DNA of 64,000 nucleotides from Tetragonia tetragonoides (GCA_038025085.1 CM076144.1:41823001-41887000), one strand, 5' to 3'. Positions 49,453 to 63,857 are shown, counted from the first letter of the stretch. The notes: a model not told the origin generated them from the sequence alone. Translations and numbers: made by a program.

Positions 49453-50226
<774 letters not shown>

Positions 50227-50424
50227 GAAATCCCAAAAAAAATAGTTTTAAGATACCTTTAACGAGGTTTTAATTACCAACAACTATTTTTAAATTCCAA
50301 AACAACTATTTTATAGGTTCAATACTATTACATAAACATAAGTAGCCAAAAGTTTCCAAGTTATTATTTCCAGGTGTCAAAAGGGGCACATATGTCAAAT
50401 ACGCACCAAACCACGAAAAACGTG

Positions 50425-53400
50425 TACACAAGTTTCTTTGAATGCCTTTGGTATGTATATGTTGGCATTCCACTTGAAACTATGGACAACAAACTTCATG
50501 GACAAAATTGTATTATACAACACTGTCGTAATGTACGTCTACATCGTTTTCGGATTATAATACGGTGTTGAAGTTGTTAATACCGTTGCTTTGGATAGTG
50601 GGTCAAATCACATCAATTCTCAACAATTGATTGGTACACAATGAGATGATGAGGAATTTGTGTTGAATATTTGAAATGGGTGTAAGTAGTATGAAGTGGT
50701 AAGCTATGGAACATATGATTTGGTTATATATTTGTATATATTTGTACACACGGCCAACAAAATGGTCAAATGCACACATCTCATCCTCTTAAGGGTAGTA
50801 CATTGAAATGGATAGTACATTGAAATGGGTGTAAGTATTTTGAAGTGGTAAGATATGGAACATATAATTTAGTTATATATTTGCCAACAATGCCAACAAA
50901 ATGGTCCCGATACACACATCTCATCTTCTTAAGGGTAGTACATCGAACCCCCATTAGGAGCCAAGGGCGAGCAACCTCGTACGCATGGCACAAATACCAT
51001 GCAATTGGAGCACCAATTCAAATATAACCACGATTACAAGTGTACATAAGTTTTTTTGAATGCTTTTGGTATCTATATGTTGGCATTCACATTAAACTAT
51101 GGACAACACACTTCATTTACAACTGTGTATTACATAACATTGTCCGGAGTTTCGTATACATCGCTCTATTGTTATAATACAACGTTTTAGTGTAAAAAAC
51201 GGTGCATTCAGATAGTGGGTCAAACCACATAAATTCTCAACAATTGATTGGTGAAGAAGACATGATAAGGAATTTTCGTTGAACTATTGAAATGGGTGTA
51301 AGTATTTTGAAGTGGTAAGATATGAAACATATGATTTAGTTATATATTTACCAACAATGCCAACAAAATGGTCCCGATGCACACATCTCATCTTCTTAAG
51401 GGTAGTACATTGAACCCCCATTAGGAGCCAAGGGCGAGGAATCACGTTCGCATGGCACAAATACCATGCACTTGGAGCACCAATGCAATTATAACCACAA
51501 TTACAAGTTTACATAAGTTTCTTTGATGCTTTTGGTATGTATATGTTTCCATTCACATGAAACTATGGTCAACACACTTCATTGACATCTAGGTATTATT
51601 TAACACTGTCCCGAGACACATTTACATTGCTGTGTTGTTATAATACGTTGTTTTAGTGTAAAAAAGGATGCGTTCAGATAGTGGGTCAAATCACATCAAT
51701 TCTCAATAATTGATTGGTGAAGATGAGATGATGGGGAATTTTCGTTGAACTTTTGAAATGGGTGTAAGTATTTTGAAGTGGTAAGATATGGAACATATGA
51801 TTTAGTTATATATTTGCCAACAATGCCTACAAAATGGTCCCGATGCACACCTATCATCTTCTTAAGGGTAGTACATCGAACCCCCATTAGGAGCCAAGGG
51901 CGAGCAACCTCGTTCGCATGGCACAAATACCATGCAATTAGAGCACCAATTCAGATATAATCATGATTACAAGTGTACATAAGTTTCTTTGAATGCTTTT
52001 GGTATGTATATGTTGGCATTCACATGAAACTATGGACAACACACTTTATTGACATATGGGTATTATTTAACACTGTCCCGAGACACATATACATCGTTGT
52101 GTTTTTATAATACGTTGGTTTAGTGTAAAACACTGTGCCTTCAGATAGTGGGTCAAATCACATCAATTCTCAACAATTGATTGGTGAAGATGAGATGATG
52201 GGCAATTTTTGTTGAACTTTTGAAATTGGTGTATGTATTTTGAAGTGGTAAGATATGGAACATATGATTTAGTTATATATTTGCCAACAATGCCAACAAA
52301 ATGGTCCCGATGAAAAGATCTCATCTTTTTAAGGGTACTACATCGAACCCCCCATTAGGAGCCAAGGGCGACCAACCTCGTTCGCATGGCGCAAATACCA
52401 TGCAATTGAAGCATCAATTCAAATATAACCACGATTACAAGTGTATATAAATTTCTTTGAATTCTTTTGGTATGTATATGTTGGCATTCACATGAAACTA
52501 TGGACAACACACTTCATTTACAACTGTGTATTATATAACACTGTCCAGAGTTACGTTTACATCGCTGTATTGTTATAATACAACATTTTCGTGTAAAAAA
52601 GGTGCATTCAGATAGTGGGTCAAACCACATCAATTCTCAACAATTGATTGGTGAAGATGAGATGATAAGGAATTTTCGTTGAACTTTTGAAATGGGTTTA
52701 AGTATTTTGAAGTGGTAAGATATGGAACATATGATTTAGTTATATATTTACCAACAATGCCAACAAAATGGTCCCGATGCACACATCTCATCATCTTAAG
52801 GGTAGTACATTGAACCCCCCATTAGGAGCCAAGGGCGAGGAATCACGTTCGCATGGAACAAATACCATTCAATTGGAGCACCAATGCAAATATAACCACG
52901 ATTACAAGTGTACATAAGTTTCTTTGAATGCTTTTGGTATGTATATGTTTGCATTCACATGAAACTATAGACAACACACTTCATTGAGATCTAGGTATTA
53001 TTTAACACTGTCCCGAGACACATTTACATTGCTGTGTTGTTATAATACGTTGTTTTAGTGTAAAAAAGGATGCGTTCAGATAGTGGGTCAAATCACATCA
53101 ATTCTCAACAATTGATTGGTGAAGATGAGATGATGGGGAATTTTCGTTGAACATTTGAAATGGGTGTAAGTATTTTGAAGTGGTAAGATATGGAACATAT
53201 GATTTAGTTATATATTTGCCAACAATGCCTACAAAATGGTCCCGATGCACACCAATCATCTTCTTAAGGGTAGTACATCGAACCCCCATTAGGAGCCAAG
53301 GGCGAGCAACCTCGTTCGCATGACACAAATACCATGCAATTGGAGCACCAATTCAGATATAATCACGATTACAAGTGTACATAAGTTTCTTTGAATGCTT

Positions 53401-56400
53401 TTGGTATGTATATGTTGGCATTCACATGAAACTATGGACAACACACTTTATTGACATATGGGTATTATTTAACACTGTCCCGAGACACATATACATCGTT
53501 GTGTTTTTATAATACGTTGGTTTAGTGTAAAACACTGTGCCTTCAGATAGTGGGTCAAATCACATCAATTCTCAACAATTGATTGGTGAAGATGAGATGA
53601 TGGGCAATTTTTGTTGAACTTTTGAAATAGGTGTATGTATTTTGAAGTGGTAAGATATGGAACATATGATTTAGTTATATATTTGCCAACAATGCCAACA
53701 AAATGGTCCCGATGCACACATCTCATCTTTTTAAGGGTACTACATCGAACCCCCCATTAGGAGCCAAGGGCGAGCAACCTCGTTCGCATGGCACAAATAC
53801 CATGCAATTGAAGCATCAATTCAAATATAACCACGATTACAAGTGTATATAAATTTCTTTGAATTCTTTTGGTATGTATATGTTGGCATTCACATGAAAC
53901 TATGGACAACACACTTCATTTACAACTGTGTATTATATAACACTGTCCAGAGTTACGTTTACATCGCTGTATTGTTATAATACAGCATTTTCGTGTAAAA
54001 AAGGTGCGTTTAGATAGTGGGTCAAACCACATCAATTCTCAACAATTGATTGGTGAAGATGAGATGATAAGGAATTTTCGTTGAACTTTTGTATTGGGTT
54101 TAAGTATTTTGAAGTGGTAAGATATGGAACATATGATTTAGTTATATATTTACCAACAATGCCAACAAAATGGTCCCGATGCACACATCTCATCATCTTA
54201 AGGGTAGTACATTGAACCACCCATTAGGAGCCAAGGGTGAGGAATCACGTTCGCATGGAACAAATACCATTCAATTGGGGCACCAATGCAAATATAACCA
54301 CGATTACAAGTGTACATAAGTTTCTTTGAATGCTTTTGGTATGTATATGTTTGCATTCACATGAAACTATGGACAACACACTTCATTGACATCTAGGTAT
54401 TATTTAACACTGTCCCGAGACACATTTACATTGTTGTGTTGTTATAATACGTTGTTTTAGTGTAAAAAAGGATGCATTCAGATAGTGGGTCAAATCACAT
54501 CAATTCTCAACAATTGATTGGTGAAGATGAGATGATGGGGAATTTTCGTTGAACTTTTGAAATGGGTGTAAGTATTTTGAAGTGGTAAGATATGGAACAT
54601 ATGATTTAGTTATATATTTGCCAACAATGCCTACAAAATGGTCCCGATGCACACCTTTCATCTTCTTAAGGGTAGTACATCGAACCCCCATTAGGAGCCA
54701 AGGGCGAGCAACCTCGTTCGCATGGCACAAATACCATGCAATTGGAGCAGCAATTCCTATATAATCACGATTACAAGTGTACATAAGTTTCTTTGAATGC
54801 TTTTGGTATGTATATGTTGGCATTCACATGAAACTATGGACAACACACTTTATTGACATATGGGTATTATTTAATACTGTCCCGAGACACATATACATCA
54901 TTGTGTTTTTATAATACGTTGGTTTAGTGTAAAACACGGTGCCTTCAGATAGTGGGTCAAATCACATCAATTCTCAACAATTGATTGGTGACGATGAGAT
55001 GATGGGCAATTTTTGTTGAACTTTTGAAATGGGTGTATGTATTTTGAAATGGTAAGATATGGAACAAATGATTTAGTTATATATTTGCCAACAATGTCAA
55101 CAAAATGGTCCCGATGCACACATCTCATCTTTTTAAGGGTACCACATCGAACCCCTCATTAGGAGCCAAAGGCGACCAACCTCGTTTGCATGGCACAAAT
55201 ACGATGCAATTGAAGCATCAATTCAAATATAACCACGATTACAAGTGTATATAAATTTCTTTGAATTCTTTTGGTATGTATATGTTGGCATTCACATGAA
55301 ACTATGGACAACACACTTCATTTACAATTGTGTATTATATAACACTGTCCAGAGTTATGTTTACATCGCTGTATTGTTATAATACAGCATTTTCGTGTAA
55401 AAAAGGTGCGTTCAGATAGTGGGTCAAACCACATCAATTCTCAACAATTGATTGGTGTAGATGAGATGATAAGGAATTTTCGTTGAACTTTTGAAATGGG
55501 TTTAAGTATTTTGAAGTGGTAAGATATGGAACATATGATTTAGTTATATATTTACCAACAACGCCAACAAAATGGTCCCGATGCACACATCTCATCATCT
55601 TAAGGGTAGTACATTGAACCCCCCATTAGGAGCCAAGGGCGAGGAATCACGTTCGCATGGAACAAATACCATTCAATTGGAGCACCAATGCAAATATAAC
55701 CACGATTACAAGTGTACATAAGTTTCTTTGAATGCTTTTGGTATGTATATGTTTGCATTCACATGAAACTATGGACAACACACTTCACTGACATCTAGGT
55801 ATTATTTAACACTGTCCCGAGACACATTTACATTGCTGTGTTGTTATAATACGTTGTTTTAGTGTAAAAAAGGATGCGTTCAGATAGTGGGTCAAATCAC
55901 ATCAATTCTCAACAATTGATTGGTGAAGAAGAGATGATGGGGAATTTTCGTTGAACTTTTGAAATGGGTGTAAGTATTTTGAAGTGGTAAGATATGGAAC
56001 ATATGATTTAGTTATATATTTGCCAACAATGCCTACAAAATGGTCCCGATGCACACCTATCATCTTCTTAAGGGTAGTACATCGAACCCCCATTAGGAGC
56101 CAAGGGCGAGCAACCTCGTTCGCATGGCACAAATACTATGCAATTGGAGCACCAATTCAGATATAATCATGATTACAAGTGTACATAAGTTTCTTTGAAT
56201 GCTTTTGGTATGTATGTGTTGGCATTCACATGAAACTATGGACAACACACTTTATTGTACATATGGGTATTATTTAACACTGTCCCGAGACACATATACA
56301 TCATTGTGTTTTTATAATACGTTGGTTTAGTGTAAAACACTGTGCCTTCAGATAGTGGGTCAAATCACATCAATTCTCAACAATTGATTGGTGAAGATGA

Positions 56401-59290
56401 GATGATGGGCAATTTTTGTTGAACTTTTGAAATGGGTGTATGTATTTTGAAGTGGTAAGATATGGAACATATGATTTAGTTATATATTTGCCAACAATGC
56501 CAACAAAATGGTCCCGATGCACACATCTCATCTTTTTAAGGGTACTACATCGAACCCCCCATTAGGAGCCAAGGGCGAGCAACCTCGTTCGCATGGCACA
56601 AATACCATGCAATTGAAGCATCAATTCAAATATAACCACGATTACACGTGTGTATAAATTTCTTTGAATTCTTTTGGTATGTATATGTTGGCATTCACAT
56701 GAAACTATGTACAACACACTTCATTTACAACTGTGTATTATATAACATTGTCCAGAGTTACGTTTACATCGCTGTATTGTTATAATACAACATTTTCGTG
56801 TAAAAAAGGTGCATTCAGATAGTGGGTCAAACCACATCAATTCTGAACAATTGATTGGTGGAGATGAGATGATAAGGAATTTTCGTTAAACTTTTGAAAT
56901 GGGTTTAAGTATTTTGAAGTGGTAAGATATGGAACATATGATTTAGTTATATATTTACCAACAATGCCAACAAAATGGTCCCGATGCACACATCTCATCA
57001 TCTTAAGGGTAGTACATTGAACCCCCCATGAGGAGCCAAGGGCGAGGAATCACGTTCGCATGGAACAAATACCATTCAATTGGAGCACCAATGCAATTAT
57101 AACCACGATTACAAGTGTACATAAGTTTCTTTGAATGCTTTTGGTAAGTATATGTTTGCATTCACATGAAACTATGGACAACACACTTCATTGACATCTA
57201 GGTATTATTTAACACTGTCCCGAGACACATTTACATTGCTGTGTTGTTATAATACGTTGTTTTAGTGTAAAAAAGGATGCGTTCAGATAGTGGGTCAAAT
57301 CACATCAATTCTCAACAATTGATTGGTGAAGATGAGATGATGGGGAATTTTCGTTGAACTTTTGAAATGGGTGTAAGTATTTTGAAGTGGTAAGATATGG
57401 AACATATGATTTAGTTATATATTTGCCAACAATGCCTACAAAATGGTCCCGATGCACACCTTTCATCTTTTTAAGGGTAGTACATCGAACCCCCATTTGG
57501 AGCCAAGGGCGAGCAACCTCGTTCGCATGGCACAAATACCATGCAATTGGAGCACCAATTCAGATATAATCACGATTACAAGTGTACATAAGTTTCTTTG
57601 AATGCTTTTGGTATGTATATGTTGGCAATCACATGAAACTATGGACAACACACTTTATTGACATATGGGTATTATTTAACACTGTCCCGAGACACATATA
57701 CATCGTTGTGTTTTTATAATACGTTGGTTTAGTGTAAACACTGTGCCTTCAGATAGTGGGTCAAATCACATCAATTCTCAACAATTGATTGGTGAAGATG
57801 AGATGATGGGCAATTTTTGTTGAACTTTTGAAATGGGTGTATGTATTTTGAAGTGGTAAGATATGGAACATATGATTTAGTTATATATTTGCCAACAATG
57901 CCAATAAAATGGTCCCGATGCACACATCTCATCTTTTTAAGGGTACTACATCGAACCCCCCATTAGGAGCCAAGGGCGAGCAACCTCGTTCGCATGGCAC
58001 AAATACCATGCAATTGAAGCATCAATTCAAATATAACCACGATTACAAGTGTATATAAATTTCTTTGAATTCTTTTGGTATGTATATGTTGGCATTCACA
58101 TGAAACTATGGACAACGCACTTCATTTACAACTGTGTATTATATAACACTGTCCAGAGTTACGTTTACATCGCTGTATTGTTATAATACAGCATTTTCGT
58201 GTAAAAAAGGTGCGTTTAGATAGTGGGTCAAACCACATCAATTCTCAACAATTGATTGGTGAAGATGAGATGATAAGGAATTTTCGTTGAACTTTTGAAA
58301 TGGGTTTAAGTATTTTGAAGTGGTAAGATATGGAACATATGATTTAGTTATATATTTACCAACAATGCCAACAAAATGGTCCCGATGCACACATATCATC
58401 ATCTTAAGGGTAGTACATTGAACCACCCATTAGGAGCCAAGGGCGAGGAATCACGTTCGCATGGAACAAATACCATTCAATTGGAGCACCAATGCAAATA
58501 TAACCACGATTACAAGTGTACATAAGTTTCTTTGAATGCTTTTGGTATGTATATGTTTGCATTCACATGAAACTATGGACAACACACTTCATTGACATCT
58601 AGGTATTATTTAACACTGTCCCGAGACACATTTACATTGCTGTGTTGTTATAATACATTGTTTTAGTGTAAAAAAGGATGCGTTCAGATAGTGGGTCAAA
58701 TCACATCAATTCTCAACAATTGATTGGTGAAGATGAGATGATGGAGAATTTTCGTTGAACTTTTGAAATGGGTTTAAGTATTTTGAAGTGGTAAGATATG
58801 GAACATATGATTTAGTTATATATTTGCCAACAATGCCTACAAAATGGTCCCGATGCACACCTTTCATCTTCTTAAGGGTAGTACATCGAACCCCCATTAG
58901 GAGCCAAGGGCGAGCAACCTCGTTCGCATGGCACAAATACCATGCAATTGGAGCACCAATTCAGATATAATCACGATTACAAGTGTACATAAGTTTCTTT
59001 GAATGCTTTTGGTATGTATATGTTGGCATTCACATGAAACTATGGACAACACACTTCATTCACAACTGTGCATTATATAGCACTGTCCAGAGTTACATTT
59101 ACATTGCTGCATTGTTATAATACAGCATTGTAGTGTAAAAAATGGTGCGTTCAGATAGTGGGTCAAACCACATCAATTCTCAACAATTGATTGGTGAAGA
59201 TGAGATGATAAGGAATTTTCATTGAACTTTTGAAATGGGTGTAAGTATTTTGAAGTGGTAAGATACGGAACATATGATTTAGATATATAT
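50425..59290. repeat. 467-bp satellite array with trimeric higher-order repeat
   Basis: The landmark AGTGGGTCAAAYCACATCAA occurs 19 times, at about 50600, 51216, 51681, 52149, 52616, 53085, 53551, 54018, 54486, 54953, 55418, 55887, 56355, 56823, 57288, 57756, 58223, 58689 and 59157. Spacing is 465-469 bp except the first interval (about 615). Three monomer types can be told apart just after the landmark: C (GATAAGGAATTTTCG), A (GATGGGGAATTTTCG) and B (GATGGGCAATTTTTG). They repeat C-A-B five times with a 1,402-bp period. Short frames on both strands recur every 1,402 bp but look incidental. Confidence 0.95.
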
Positions 59291-59629
59291 TTGCTAATCT
59301 ATTTAATATAGTTATATTGATCATTAATATTACCCCCATAGAACACTGATTTATAAATTCAATTATAACCACGTTTTATTATTAATACTATTAATATAAC
59401 ACCAATTTGCGCCGTATAAAAACAGGACTAATCCAACAATATAGGACTTCAAATTTTAATAGATAGAAATATGATTTATTTCACTATAGTTCAGTTCATT
59501 AAAGGAATTAAATAATGAAGTTCACCTCCGATATTATAAGAAAATATATTTCACGACTAATTGTTAACATGCAAAACTAGAAATAAACAAGTTCACAACC
59601 ATATTACAACATTTTTGTAATAAGTGAAA

Positions 59630-60186
59630 TTAATCACTATCTCCCTTTCCTTCGTCTTGTCCCTTCACGTAATTTTCATACCGCTGCTTTAGTTCCTCGT
59701 ATTCTTCCTCAATTGCTTTACTGGAATTCCTTCTCTCCTCATATTCTTCCCTCAGTTCGTGCAAATTTTCTCCATTATGAAGGTTCTTGTGCCACATTAG
59801 CCGATCCCATACAAGTTCACAATACTGCTTCATATTTTTTCATATATCATCTTTGTGATAGTTATAGAGGAAGTCACTCCAATCCTTCAGGGTGCTCATG
59901 GTATGTGCTTCCTTCTCCCGCACCACCTTTTCCTTTTCCTTCATAGCAGCGTTTATTTCCTCCATCCCTTTTATACCAAAAATTATCATAGCAAAATCAA
60001 GAAAAACAATATGTAAGCCACATAACATATAACATGCAACTTATTAAACATAGCAATATAGACATAAGACTAAAAGCATATACTCTTTGCTTGCGCTTCT
60101 GTGACTCTTTTATACTCCGCCTTTAACGCGTCCAATTTGGTTAACTCATCTCCATTGTTGGCACCGTTAAAGTTGTTCGGATTCAT
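59630..60186 (-). pseudogene. Small two-exon coiled-coil gene with in-frame stop
   Basis: Exon 1 (60186-60084) encodes MNPNNFNGANNGDELTK and a short helix. Phase 1 joins exon 2 (59967-59630): MEEINAAMKEKEKVVREKE, a DWSDFLYNYHKDD segment, then QYCELVWDRLMWHKN and a coiled coil ending ENYVKGQDEGKGDSD. An in-frame TGA at 59840-59842 falls where the intact paralogue at 61.0 kb has LRNKMKEFC; a CGA-to-TGA change would account for it. Without the stop the product would be 146 aa. The function is unknown. It could instead be a genuine 76-aa protein ending at that stop. Confidence 0.6.
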
Positions 60187-61048
60187 TTTTGGGATTCTAT
60201 TATCTGAATTCTTAAAAAAGATTTATATGAATAGAACACCTGAATTTTTAGGGAGTATGTTGATGTGTAAGAAAATGTGGATCAAAGGGGGTTTATTTAT
60301 AGTGCCATGTAGGGTGAACTTACCGTTTATTTTCATAAAAACCTAGGTGCCTTTTCAAAAATCCTAAGTGCCTTTTGAAAAAACCTTAGTGCGTTTTCAA
60401 GAGATAGGTTTTCTTAGTTGGGCGGTTTAGTATAGCGTTGGGAAGATATAGTAAAGTGTTACGATAATAAACACGTTTTTGTCGGTTTATTATGAACCAA
60501 AGTGGTTTATAAAAACTTATCAACAACCAAAGTGGTTTATACAAACTTATCAACAACATTGGGAATATATAGCAAAAGTAAAAGCCTTAAAACACAATGG
60601 TCGGTTAATAAGTAAAACTGATTTTTCAAAACTCGTATTTATTAGGGTCATGTTTGTTTTATTAAAGTGGTTCAGTTTATTTAGTAACTTGCGTGTATAT
60701 ATGTTGGAAGCATATACTACATTGAATTATTGGAAAAGTCACTGGTAGTGGGTATTAAATCGGTTTTGATGACAATTGAATAAGTTAAAATTTTGTCAAT
60801 TTTGCTTTTCTTGTCAGATTTGAAATGACTAAGTGGCTAAATGTAATTTGACTAATGCTTTTTTACCTTATCACATGTTACCATATCATGGGATGGGCCT
60901 TTTCCATATACCTTAAGGCACATTAGACATTAGAATCTTTAAAAAGGAACATATCCATCCAATAATACTAATAAACCTTTAAACTTAGGGAACAACATAC
61001 TAATAAACATTAGACACTAGTTTTTAATTACACATATATTAAGCTGAA
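60187..61048. other. Spacer with small tandem repeats
   Basis: Three copies of a roughly 22-bp unit (CCTAAGTGCCTTTTSAAAAA type) lie near 60342-60400. A duplicated ACCAAAGTGGTTTATAMAAAC unit lies near 60496-60550. No gene is seen. Confidence 0.5.
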
Positions 61049-61095
61049 CTACCAGTCACCATTATCATCAACAGACTCGTCCTCATCATCTTCAT

Positions 61096-61126
<31 letters not shown>

Positions 61127-61751
61127 TTCTTCTTCCTCCTCCTCATCATCCTCATCCTCATCCTCATCATCTTCCTCTTTATCCTCATCCTCATCATCTT
61201 CTTCATCTTCTTCCTCATCATCTTCATCACCTTTACCATCATCTTCTGCATTTTCCTTCTTATAATTCTCGTACCACTCTCTCAGTTTTCGAAACTCCAC
61301 TTCAACCGGCTTCACTGAATTCATCCTCTCTTCTGTCAGAGCTAACAACTTCTCTCTTTTTTCCCCCTTAACCAACCTATGCCACATTTGCATTTCCCAA
61401 ACAGCATCACAAAACTCCTTCATTTTATTTCTCAATCCATCTGTCTCATCCTTAATGAGTTTCTTGGTCCAAACACCAATCAACGAGACCACCTCTTTTT
61501 CTTTCTTGCTGAGGTCTACAAATAAGGCCTCTGATTTTGCATGCATCATTTGCAACCCTACACACAATAACAGATCTTAATATATACAAATGAATGTGTA
61601 AGAAATATATAAGAACATTATTAGTTTGCATGAATGTGCAAGTTCATATAAAGACAAGAATTAAACCTCCCATTAGTTCGTCTGATTCTTCTCTCCATTT
61701 GATGATCATTTTTGTTATTTTCTGAAAGTAATCGTCATAGTTGTTGTTGTT

Positions 61752-61783
<32 letters not shown>

Positions 61784-61826
61784 CGTTGTTGTGGTTGTCG
61801 TTTTGGTTGTTGTTGTTTGGATCCAT
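61049..61826 (-). CDS. Small two-exon coiled-coil protein with poly-Asn head and acidic tail
   Basis: Exon 1 (61826-61667) starts MDPNNNN, runs through about 20 mostly Asn residues and ends FQKITKMIIKWREESDELMG. The intron is in phase 1. Exon 2 (61557-61049) encodes LQMMHAKSEALFVDLSKKEK, EFCDAVWEMQMWHRLVKGEK, ERMNSVKPVEVEFRKLREWY and a tail of about 55 Asp/Glu residues ending DDNGDW. Total 222 aa with no lesion. It aligns with the 59.6-kb gene over the VWxxxMWH and WYENYxK/RYENYVK blocks, so the two are paralogues. The family is unrecognised. The acidic tail suggests a histone- or nucleic-acid-associated role, which is speculation from composition. Confidence 0.65.
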
Positions 61827-62079
61827 AACTAGATAATTCTTAGTTGCTGATTTTTTTACTGATTTTGTTGGGTTTGTTAAGGTTGTGAATGTGAACGGAG
61901 AACTTGAAGAGGTAGGTAATGAAGAAGGGAGAAATAAAAAATGCAGGGAGAACTTAAAGAGGTGGGTAAGGGTTAAGTGAATGGACTTGATGATGAAATT
62001 GACTCTTATAGGGAGGGGGGGGGGCAGTTGCATGTATTAAACAAAACTATATACCATTTACTGATTTTACTAAATAAAC

Positions 62080-63545
62080 TATAATAAAGTAAATAAACTA
62101 TATGCAATTACTGAATTTGCTAATCAAACTATATGCAATTTACTTAGTGAACTATATGCAATTTATTTTTTTTGGCAATATGGAATACAACAAAACTATA
62201 TGCAATTGACTTAGTCAACTATATGCATAAAATGAGTTTATTAATATGCATAAAATGAAATATTTGGCTTAATGCTTAATCCATGTGAAATATAGTCAGA
62301 GTAATGATTTATTTACTGAATTAGATTTGCCAACACTTACCTTACCATTGAATACGTGCCCAGCAATTTCCGTCCCATCATCATTACTACGGCATGCAAA
62401 AGTCAAAAACACTGCAGGATTAGTATTTGTCCCACCAGTTTAATAACTTGCTACATCAGATGAATAAAGTTGAAGGAAGTGTGTTTAGTCATTTGGTAGT
62501 CTGTCAAATACATCACCTATTCAAAGCATTTTCTCTTAGTCAAATATATGTCTTAATCTTAAAATGGTTTATTAATAAGTATACTAAATAAACTTTAATA
62601 AAGTAAATAGACTTTATGCAATTAACTTAATTTAGTGAATAACTATATGCAATTTACTCGATTGAATTTCCTTCCTTACTAAGTATTGCTAAGTAAACTA
62701 AGTACAAAGGGTTTATTAATAAGTATACAATTAAATATTTGGGTTAACCCATGTGAAAATATAGTAATATAATGATTCATTTACTGAATTTGATTTGCCA
62801 ACACTTACCTTTACCATTGAATTGAATACGTGCCCAGCACTTTTCGTCCCATCATCATTACTATGACATGCAAAAGTCAATAACACTGCCGGATAAGTAT
62901 TTAGCACACCAGTTTAATAAATGCAAAGACCAGATAAACAAAGTTCCAGTAAGTGTGTTTAGTCATATAGTAGTCTGTCAAATACAACACCTATTCAAAG
63001 CATTTTTATTTATTACCACTCCCTCATGTTTGTGACAACCTCATGTTTGTATTAATAATAATCAAATATATGTCTTAATCTTAAAAAGGGTTTATACTAA
63101 ATAAACTTTAATAAAGTAAATAGACTATATGCAATTTACTGAATTTAGTGAACTATATGCAATTTACAAGATTGAATTTCCTTCCTTACTAAGTATTACT
63201 AAGTAAACTAAGTAAAAAGAGTTTATTAATAAGTAAAAAATGTTTATTAATAAGTATACAATTAAATATTTGGGTTAACCCATGTGAAAATATAGTAATG
63301 TAATGATTTATTTACTGAATTTGATTTGCCAACACTTACCTTTACCATTGAATTGAATACGTGCTAGTTTTCGTCTCATCATCATTACTACGTCATGTAA
63401 AAGTTAATAACATTGCCGGATAAGTATTTACCCAACCAGTTTAATAAATGAAACGATCAGATAAACAAAGTTCAAGTAAGTGTGTTTAGTCAATTAGTAG
63501 TCTATCAAATACAACAACTATTAAAAGCATTTTTTTTTTATTACC
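62080..63545. repeat. Second tandem repeat, ~470-525-bp units
   Basis: The phrase GATTTGCCAACACTTACC recurs at about 62325, 62795 and 63325. It is followed by matching blocks (AATACGTGCCCAGCA, CCATCATCATTACTA, AAGTGTGTTTAGTCA, TAATAAAGTAAATAGACT). About three diverged units are present, unrelated by eye to the 467-bp monomer. TATGCAATTTACT motifs are frequent within it. Confidence 0.85.
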
Positions 63546-63584
63546 ACTCCCTCATGTTTGTGACAACCTCATGTTTGTGACAAA

Positions 63585-63835
63585 CAAATGTTCCAAAGCT
63601 TACCACTTTACAATACTTACACCCATTTCAAATATGCAACACAAATTTCAGATGCGTGATTTGATCCATTATGTTCCAGATCGGTATTATATACCCCACC
63701 AGTGTATCATAGCATAAGGACGATGTATCTTTGCCATTCATCGGTGTTTTAATATAGAAACTTATCAATGAAGTTTGTTGTCCCTAGTTTCATGTGAATT
63801 CCAACATAGACATACCAAAAGCAATGAAAGAAACA
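63585..63835 (-). repeat. Inverted, diverged, partial copy of the 467-bp monomer
   Basis: The reverse complement reads TTGCTTTTGGTATGTCTATG, ATTCACATGAAACTAGGGAC, GGATCAAATCACG and TGAAATGGGTGTAAGTATTG, then AAGTGGTAAGCTTTGGAACA. These are the monomer landmarks in the same order, with clear divergence and a different middle. Confidence 0.85.
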
Positions 63836-63857
63836 TTTAATTATTCATTACCATGTT

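Noticed and set aside
50425..59290. CRISPR-like array
   Set aside because: Units are 467 bp, contiguous and without unique spacers; this is a satellite in a plant genome.
61039..61251. Met/Lys/Arg-rich frame on the minus strand
   Set aside because: It is the off-frame reading of the Asp/Glu codon run of the coiled-coil gene at 61049-61826.
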